From Chromatiales bacterium (GTDB taxonomy: Bacteria; Pseudomonadota; Gammaproteobacteria; SZUA-152): a stretch of DNA of 11,106 nucleotides. The stretch is from assembly GCA_026999335.1 (NCBI GenBank), contig JALTPW010000460.1, positions 1 to 11,106 of the forward strand, written 5' to 3'. Under the pieces are notes generated by a model that saw only the letters and a program-made list of their open reading frames with translations, searched no databases and was not told where the DNA came from. Every line of letters starts with the position of its first letter. Position 1 is the first letter of the stretch. Shown piece after piece: positions 7,651 to 11,106 of this stretch. The position numbers and the translations under genes are program-made.

Positions 7651-7881
7651 ATGGCAGATTTTGATCAAGAACTGGATGCATCCGGCCTCAATTGCCCGTT
7701 GCCGATCCTGCGTGCCAAAAAGGCACTGACGGCCCTGAACGAAGGTCAGGTTTTGCATATCATCGCCACCGACCCGGGCGCCGTGAAGGATTTTGAAGCC
7801 TTTGCCAAGCAGACCGGTAATGAGTTGGTGGAGTCCCGTGAGGAAGGTGGCAAGTTTCATTTTCTGATGAAAAAGCACTAG
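7651..7881 (+). CDS. tusA: Sulfur carrier protein TusA
   Basis: TusA proteins carry sulfane sulfur as a persulfide on one cysteine. In sulfur oxidisers they pass it toward DsrEFH or the sHdr system, rather than mainly to tRNA thiolation. The 76-residue protein shows the complete TusA/SirA fold signature: LDASGLNCPLPILRAKKAL with the CPxP motif, active C15 (C of CPLP at 15-18), then IIATDPGAVKDFEAFAKQTGNEL and a terminal beta strand (GKFHFLMKKH). An AAGGAG Shine-Dalgarno lies 7 bases before the ATG. dsrE2 follows after 34 bp on the same strand, so they probably share a transcript. The tusA-dsrE2 pair is a known arrangement in sulfur oxidisers, where a rhodanese gene often precedes it; none is present here. 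A tusA-like gene beside a bepA-like gene also occurs in Pseudomonas (PA1006/PA1005, from memory). Confidence 0.95.
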   Translation: MADFDQELDASGLNCPLPILRAKKALTALNEGQVLHIIATDPGAVKDFEAFAKQTGNELVESREEGGKFHFLMKKH

Positions 7882-7915
7882 CGGAATGGCCTTGGTTTGA
7901 CCCGGAGGGGGTGTT

Positions 7916-8383
7916 ATGTCTGGAAAAAAACTGGCGATCATTGCCACCAAGGGCAGCCTGGACTGGGCCTATCCGCCCTTGATTCTGGGTTCTACGGCAG
8001 CCGCGCTGGGCTATGAGGTGGAAATTTTCTGCACCTTCTATGGCCTGCAACTACTGCGCAAGAAAATGGATCTCAAGGTCACCTCACTGGGCAACCCCGG
8101 CATGCCGATGCCGGTGCCCATGCCAGTGCTGTTGCAGGCACTGCCGGGCATGCAATCCATGATGACCATGATGATGAAGCAGAAGATGAAATCCAAGGGC
8201 GTGGCCAGCCTCGAAGAGCTGCGTGAGCTGTGCATCGAGGCCGAGGTCAAGCTGGTGGCCTGTCAGATGACGGTGGATCTGTTTGATTTCGATACCAGTG
8301 ATTTTATCGACGGTATCGAATACGGAGGTGCCGCGACTTTCTTCGAGTTTGCGGGTGAGTCGGATATCACGCTGTTTGTTTGA
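7916..8383 (+). CDS. dsrE2: DsrE2-type sulfur-trafficking protein (DsrE/DsrF/DrsH-like family)
   Basis: This 155-residue protein has the N-terminal KKLAIIATKGSLDWAYPPLILGSTAAALGYEVEIF pattern (beta strand, glycine-rich turn, long helix; residues 4-38) typical of the DsrE/DsrF/DrsH-like family, called DsrE2 when linked to tusA. C39 follows this strand. The conserved C116 in VACQMTVDLF is the likely persulfide cysteine; C106 is a further one. Residues 59-95 form a proline- and methionine-rich segment (GNPGMPMPVPMP.., MMTMMMKQKMK) before the C-terminal half. A GGAGG Shine-Dalgarno lies upstream of the ATG at 7916. The gene is 34 bp behind tusA and is probably the last gene of that transcript. 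Its inferred role is exchange of sulfane sulfur with TusA during cytoplasmic sulfur oxidation. The exact partner and direction of transfer cannot be read from the sequence. Confidence 0.88.
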   Translation: MSGKKLAIIATKGSLDWAYPPLILGSTAAALGYEVEIFCTFYGLQLLRKKMDLKVTSLGNPGMPMPVPMPVLLQALPGMQSMMTMMMKQKMKSKGVASLEELRELCIEAEVKLVACQMTVDLFDFDTSDFIDGIEYGGAATFFEFAGESDITLFV

Positions 8384-8595
8384 CGCTGGTGGTTGGTATT
8401 CCCGCTCAGTACTCCATTCAACAACCACCCGCTTAAAGTGGGTCGGACTGACGGACTGAAAGTCCGGGCACGGGTCGGTAGGCTCGTTGCTTAATCCAGT
8501 CCTGTCATTATTTTCGAGACTCCATGTAGGATGCTGGAGAGTTTCACGAACCGCATTGGTCGAGAGCGGTGACACCCACTAGTGGTTCATGCGGG

Positions 8596-8641
8596 AAGCC
8601 ATGTAGGGTGGGCACGTTTTTTGTGCCCACGCGGTTGGCTT
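8596..8641. repeat. GTGGGCAC/GTGCCCAC hairpin of a common dispersed-repeat type
   Basis: GTGGGCAC (8608-8615) pairs with GTGCCCAC (8623-8630) around a T-rich loop, and AAGCC (8596-8600) pairs with GGCTT (8637-8641) outside it. The core GTAGGGTGGGCACG..GTGCCCACGCGG resembles a repeat scattered through many proteobacterial genomes. It begins with CCATGTAGG, the same 9-mer that starts both arms of the surrounding element. Confidence 0.7.
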
Positions 8642-8666
8642 AGTATCATCTTGTATTTGACTCGCT

Positions 8667-8768
8667 ACACCGCTCTGCGGTGTGGCGCAAGAAAGCTAGG
8701 CTTAATCCACCAAGGTGGAGGTGGCGCTGAGCGCCACGGGATGTGTGACACCGCAGAGCGGTGTCACA
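8667..8768. repeat. Cluster of four small-loop hairpins, the outer two mutually complementary
   Basis: The hairpins are ACACCGC-TCT-GCGGTGT (8667-8683), TCCACC-AA-GGTGGA (8706-8719), GTGGCGC-TGA-GCGCCAC (8721-8737) and TGTGACACCGC-AGA-GCGGTGTCACA (8744-8768, 11-bp stem). The 17-mer at 8667-8683 is the exact reverse complement of 8748-8764, so the outer two can fold separately or pair with each other around the inner two. Confidence 0.8.
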
Positions 8769-8796
8769 AGTTCAAGTTCTGTGACTAAGGCGCACA

Positions 8797-8881
8797 GTGA
8801 GAAGGTGCAGATCAAGGCGGCAAAACGCTGCAATGGGGGTTCCATGTCGAGTTTTGCCAACGCAGAAATGCGCCTTCTCAC
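8797..8881. repeat. Nested stem-loop, about 85 bp
   Basis: GTGAGAAGGTGC (8797-8808) pairs with GCGCCTTCTCAC (8870-8881) with one mismatch. GGCAAAAC (8819-8826) pairs with GTTTTGCC (8851-8858), and an inner ATGG (8833-8836) can pair with CCAT (8842-8845). The arms are separated by internal loops of about 10 bases. Confidence 0.75.
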
Positions 8882-9122
8882 GAAGCGAACAGTGACATAA
8901 CTTTCCGCATGGACCACTAGCGCCCTGAACTTGATAACACACGAACGATGCGGTTCGCTACCGCTCACCAGCATCCTACATGGATGACCGAAACAACCTG
9001 CCTGCAAACGCCACCTTCAACAACCCATACAACAAGTAACGCGGATAAATCTGAGCGCCTAAAGGCGGTGGTTTTAACCTTTGATTGGGACAAATCAAGT
9101 GTTGTTTCAGGGCCTTTAAATG

Positions 9123-9152
9123 AAAGGGGCAGTTCCACGGAACTGCCCCTTT
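9123..9152. terminator. Strong intrinsic terminator, likely bidirectional
   Basis: AAAGGGGCAGTTCC and GGAACTGCCCCTTT form a perfect 14-bp stem around a 2-base loop. On the plus strand it runs into TTTTTC, and on the minus strand a shorter CTTTCATTT tract follows. It lies about 40 bp past the stop of the minus-strand FadL-family gene and can end that transcript; it can also stop reading from the dsrE2 side. Confidence 0.85.
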
Positions 9153-9192
9153 TTCTTGTGCTGGATGGCGGGCGGTTATGCCCGGTGTGAGC

Positions 9193-10545
9193 TTAGAGCG
9201 ACCAGACGACCTGGGCGCTGAGAATGTCCACGGAGCTTTCGTATGAGCCTTTTAGAAGGTCTCCTGTCGCTCCCCTGCGATTGATCTCGGCGTCCTTTGC
9301 AAACAGGTGTGCGTAGCCGAGATCAAAGGTGAGACTCTTTGACATCTGGTAGCCCAGGCCCAGCGCCAGCCAGGTACGGTCACTGCCCGGGCTGCGTGCA
9401 GAGCGTAGTTCGGCACTGGGAACGGGGGATTCGTCATAGGCGATACCGGCGCGGTAGATCCAGGTTTGGTTGGGGGTGAAATTGACGCCGATGGAGTAGC
9501 GATTGACGTCTTCCCAGTCGTTGACTTCTTCCGATGGGTCTTTGGCGGGGTTATCGAACTCTATGACCAGTTTGTCGTAGCTGCTCCAGCCTGTGCGGGT
9601 GATGTCTGCCAGCAGTGTCCAGGTATCATTGAACTGGTGGAACAGGCTTAGGGACAGCGTGCTTGGCAGGTCGATGTCCCCGCTGATATCGGTGTTGGCG
9701 AAGGCCGGCCCAAAGACTGGCTGAGCTGCTGCCGGCAGGGTGAAGTCCGCCTCACCGTCCAGGGAGTGCTTGACCTGGGAACGGTAAGCCAGACCCACGC
9801 GGGTGGCCTCGGTGGGTGAGAACAACACACCAAGGTTATAACCAAAGCCCCAGCTGGTACCCGTGATATCGGCGAAGCCGTCAGTCGCTGGGTTTTGAGG
9901 TGTGTTGAGGCCTAACAAACCACAGTTGGGTGCGAGGGCCGCCGTGCCTAGGCAAGCCGAACTGAAATCCACCGCATTGGTCAGCTTGGCCTTGAAATAT
10001 TGGATATTCGCACCCAGCCCGACGGACCATTGCGGATTGACCTTGAAGGCCAGGGACGGGTTGATGTTGATGACTTCCACGGCTGTTTCGACCGCCTGGT
10101 AGCGGCCTTTCCAGTCTTTGTCATAGTTGGTGCCCAAACCGAAGGGCACGCTGATGCCGAGGCCGAGTTTCACCTCGTCGTTAATGTCGGCGACCAAAAA
10201 GAGATTGGGTATCACGGCCAGATCAGCGGCATCTCCGCCATTACCCCCGCTGGTATTGGCAGTGGTAATAAGGGATTTGGAACCGTTGTCGGTAAACTTG
10301 GTGGAAGGCTGAATGATGTGCAGTCCGGCAACAACCTGGTGGCCATCGAGCAGGGTCATGCCAGCCGGATTGAAGAAAATCGTGCTGGCATCCTCGGCGC
10401 TCGCTGCAGCGCCTGCGTAGGCGTTGCCCAGTCCTTTGACACCCTGCTCAATCAGTGCGAAACCGCCAGCATGGCTGGCCGATGCCGCCAGTCCGAAGGT
10501 AGTCAGTGCCGTCGCTGCCAGGGTTAAGCGGATAGGTGTTTTCAT
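9193..10545 (-). CDS. FadL/OmpP1/TodX family outer-membrane transport protein
   Basis: This is a predicted 14-stranded beta-barrel of the FadL family, which moves hydrophobic molecules such as long-chain fatty acids or hydrocarbons across the outer membrane. I start it at ATG 10545 because GGAGAAG lies about 6 bases upstream. An earlier ATG at 10560 overlaps that Shine-Dalgarno. The 450-residue product has a Sec signal peptide (cleavage around ASHA-GG, residue 26). The mature N-terminus is the family-typical GGFALIEQGVKGLGNAYAGAAASAEDAS, followed by the NPAGM motif (59-63), together forming the hatch. Alternating amphipathic strands with aromatic residues fill the rest and end in AQVVWSL. C198 and C208 flank a short loop insert and may form a disulfide. 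A terminator follows. The substrate cannot be inferred from sequence; fadL itself is not claimed. Confidence 0.9.
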   Translation of the reverse strand: MKTPIRLTLAATALTTFGLAASASHAGGFALIEQGVKGLGNAYAGAAASAEDASTIFFNPAGMTLLDGHQVVAGLHIIQPSTKFTDNGSKSLITTANTSGGNGGDAADLAVIPNLFLVADINDEVKLGLGISVPFGLGTNYDKDWKGRYQAVETAVEVININPSLAFKVNPQWSVGLGANIQYFKAKLTNAVDFSSACLGTAALAPNCGLLGLNTPQNPATDGFADITGTSWGFGYNLGVLFSPTEATRVGLAYRSQVKHSLDGEADFTLPAAAQPVFGPAFANTDISGDIDLPSTLSLSLFHQFNDTWTLLADITRTGWSSYDKLVIEFDNPAKDPSEEVNDWEDVNRYSIGVNFTPNQTWIYRAGIAYDESPVPSAELRSARSPGSDRTWLALGLGYQMSKSLTFDLGYAHLFAKDAEINRRGATGDLLKGSYESSVDILSAQVVWSL

Positions 10546-10960
10546 GCTGTGCTTCTCCATAATTAATGATTGCTCACCCAAGGGTGCCATCGTACGTAAG
10601 CGGTCGTCGTGGGGGAAACCGTTCAGACCCGCTTTCGCGGAAAAATTAAGGTAAGTAGAGGGCGTCTATAACAAAGATAATCGAATTAAGCCAGTAAAAT
10701 GAGTGGTTTTGCCGTGGATCGATCCTGAATCCGGCCGTTTTTTGTCACTGTATATTTAACATGCAAATCAGTCGAATTCTATACTTAGCGTGTATAGATA
10801 TAAGTAAATCATTGAATTTAATATTTATTTTTCTTATCGAGGGATTTAATAAATCTGTTGATTCTAATATTGACAGATAGTGAATTTTATAGACAGACTG
10901 TGTCAGCCCCGAAAGAGAAAAGAAGTCTTTTTGTCGCAACACTCGAGGGCGGGAGGAGGC
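10546..10960. other. AT-rich divergent intergenic region between two FadL-like genes
   Basis: No gene is supported; the minus-strand frame at 10745-10942 has an AT-driven composition. The region is far richer in A and T than the rest of the window, especially 10745-10895, and must carry both divergent promoters. A TTGACA at 10870-10875 is a perfect -35 match, but the nearest TATAGA (10888-10893) is only 12 bases away, so no standard promoter is fixed. A palindrome that could be an operator is listed separately. Confidence 0.55.
10778..10798. promoter_or_regulatory. Palindrome TCTATAC-N7-GTATAGA, possible operator
   Basis: A perfect 7-bp inverted repeat with a 7-base centre lies in the AT-rich stretch between the two divergent outer-membrane protein genes. 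Size and position would suit a dimeric repressor or activator controlling one or both genes. There is no direct evidence of binding, and in AT-rich DNA such palindromes also arise by chance. Confidence 0.3.
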
Positions 10961-11106
10961 ATGAATTCCATGATGAAGCGTATTATTTCCATGGCGGTGG
11001 TCACCGCTTTATCGACACCCTTTGCGGTTTGGGCTACGAACGGGATGAATTTGGAGGCCTACGGCCCCATTGCCGGCGGCATGGGCGGTGCGGCCTTTGC
11101 CTACGA
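10961..11106 (+). CDS. Second FadL-like outer-membrane protein, N-terminal part (3' truncated)
   Basis: The last 146 bases encode the first 48 residues of an exported protein: a basic N-terminus (MNSMMKRII), a hydrophobic stretch and a likely signal cleavage after FAVWA (about residue 26). The mature start is TNGMNLEAYGPIAGGMGGAAFAYD. The pattern of a glycine-rich segment with GMGGA and FAYD just after the signal peptide resembles the hatch region of a FadL/TodX-like branch. It differs clearly from the GGFALIEQ type of its neighbour. GGAGGAGG at 10952-10959 serves as Shine-Dalgarno. ATGs at 10961, 10970 and 10973 are all possible; 10970 or 10973 give more usual spacing from the nearer GGAGG, 10961 from the farther one. 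It runs divergently from the FadL-family gene at 9193-10545. The rest lies outside the window, so the family call is moderate. Confidence 0.65.
   Translation, partial: MNSMMKRIISMAVVTALSTPFAVWATNGMNLEAYGPIAGGMGGAAFAY

Larger units (their letters stand above)
8521..8984. repeat. Composite palindromic element, about 464 bp, with nested hairpins
   Basis: The ends are a perfect 17-bp inverted repeat (TCCATGTAGGATGCTGG at 8521-8537 against 8968-8984). Two more arm segments pair in register: CGAACCGCAT (8547-8556 with 8948-8957, perfect) and CTAGTGGTTCATGCGG (8579-8594 with 8905-8920, one mismatch). Unpaired spacers of 9-10, 22 and 27 bases separate them. Inside are at least five local hairpins (8596-8641, 8667-8683, 8706-8719, 8721-8737, 8744-8768) and a large nested stem-loop (8797-8881). 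No transposase or other protein is encoded. It looks like a non-autonomous mobile element (MITE-like) or the template of a highly folded RNA. The family is not one I recognise. Confidence 0.75.
8384..9192. other. 809-bp non-coding region between dsrE2 and the FadL-family gene
   Basis: The flanking genes converge, and I found no gene with a credible start and translation. From left to right it holds an imperfect hairpin at about 8426-8442 (ACCCGCTT/AAGTGGGT with one G-T pair), a GGACT/AGTCC hairpin (8453-8465), a composite palindromic element (8521-8984), a CGCCT/AGGCG hairpin (about 9056-9067), a TTGATT/AATCAA hairpin (about 9081-9097) and a strong terminator (9123-9152). Confidence 0.7.

Noticed and set aside
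8084..8575. A 163-codon minus-strand frame covering dsrE2 and its 3' flank
   Set aside because: It is antisense to dsrE2; the histidine-rich translation is the reverse reading of the Met-rich codons (CAT opposite ATG).
8667..8768. CRISPR-like array or tRNA-like fold in the hairpin cluster
   Set aside because: There are no regularly spaced direct repeats and no cloverleaf with the conserved TTC or CCA-end features; the repeats are inverted and adjacent.
8702..9007. Minus-strand 101-codon frame within the palindromic element
   Set aside because: There is no ribosome-binding site, the reading passes through several hairpins, and the translation resembles no protein family.
10870..10893. Sigma-70 promoter TTGACA...TATAGA before the second FadL-like gene
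   Set aside because: The spacer is only 12 bases, and the hexamer at the correct 17-base distance (ACAGAC) is a poor -10.

Overview
The window looks like the chromosome of a sulfur-oxidising proteobacterium, most likely a gammaproteobacterial chemolithotroph or purple sulfur bacterium. This rests on a near-complete periplasmic thiosulfate-oxidation (Sox) gene set without soxCD, a cytoplasmic sulfur-carrier pair tusA-dsrE2, a BepA-type periplasmic protease, an LptG end and two FadL-type outer-membrane proteins. The organism is inferred from gene content; no rRNA or other marker gene is present.

Layout. (1) 3-443 (+): C-terminal part of lptG, cut by the window edge. (2) 444-1135: non-coding, with a 12-bp inverted repeat, a GC-rich hairpin and a pair of inverted REP-like sequences. 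(3) 1136-5522 (-): the sox genes, transcribed in the order soxX-soxY-soxZ-soxA, then a strong intrinsic terminator and a 503-bp gap, then soxB with its own ribosome-binding site. (4) 5765-7222 (-): a BepA-like M48 metalloprotease with TPR repeats. (5) 7651-8383 (+): tusA and dsrE2, divergent from the protease. (6) 8384-9192: about 800 bp of non-coding DNA dominated by a composite palindromic element at 8521-8984, the least explained structure in the window. (7) 9193-10545 (-): FadL-family outer-membrane protein. (8) 10546-10960: AT-rich divergent intergenic region. (9) 10961-end (+): start of a second, different FadL-like outer-membrane protein.

How the genes fit together. SoxXA (cytochromes c) would couple thiosulfate oxidatively to the C-terminal cysteine of SoxY in the SoxYZ carrier, and SoxB would hydrolyse off the sulfone group as sulfate. 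Without SoxCD (none here; it could lie elsewhere) the remaining SoxY-bound sulfane sulfur is normally passed to zero-valent sulfur and then oxidised in the cytoplasm by the Dsr or sHdr pathway. TusA and DsrE2 are sulfur-trafficking proteins of that second stage. The window thus holds parts of both the periplasmic and cytoplasmic halves of a branched sulfur-oxidation route.

The coding content belongs to known families. The items most worth a second look are the composite palindrome at 8521-8984, the separation of soxB from soxXYZA by a terminator, the single-haem form of SoxA, and the divergent FadL pair. I see no CRISPR array, tRNA, rRNA, intact insertion sequence or phage gene.
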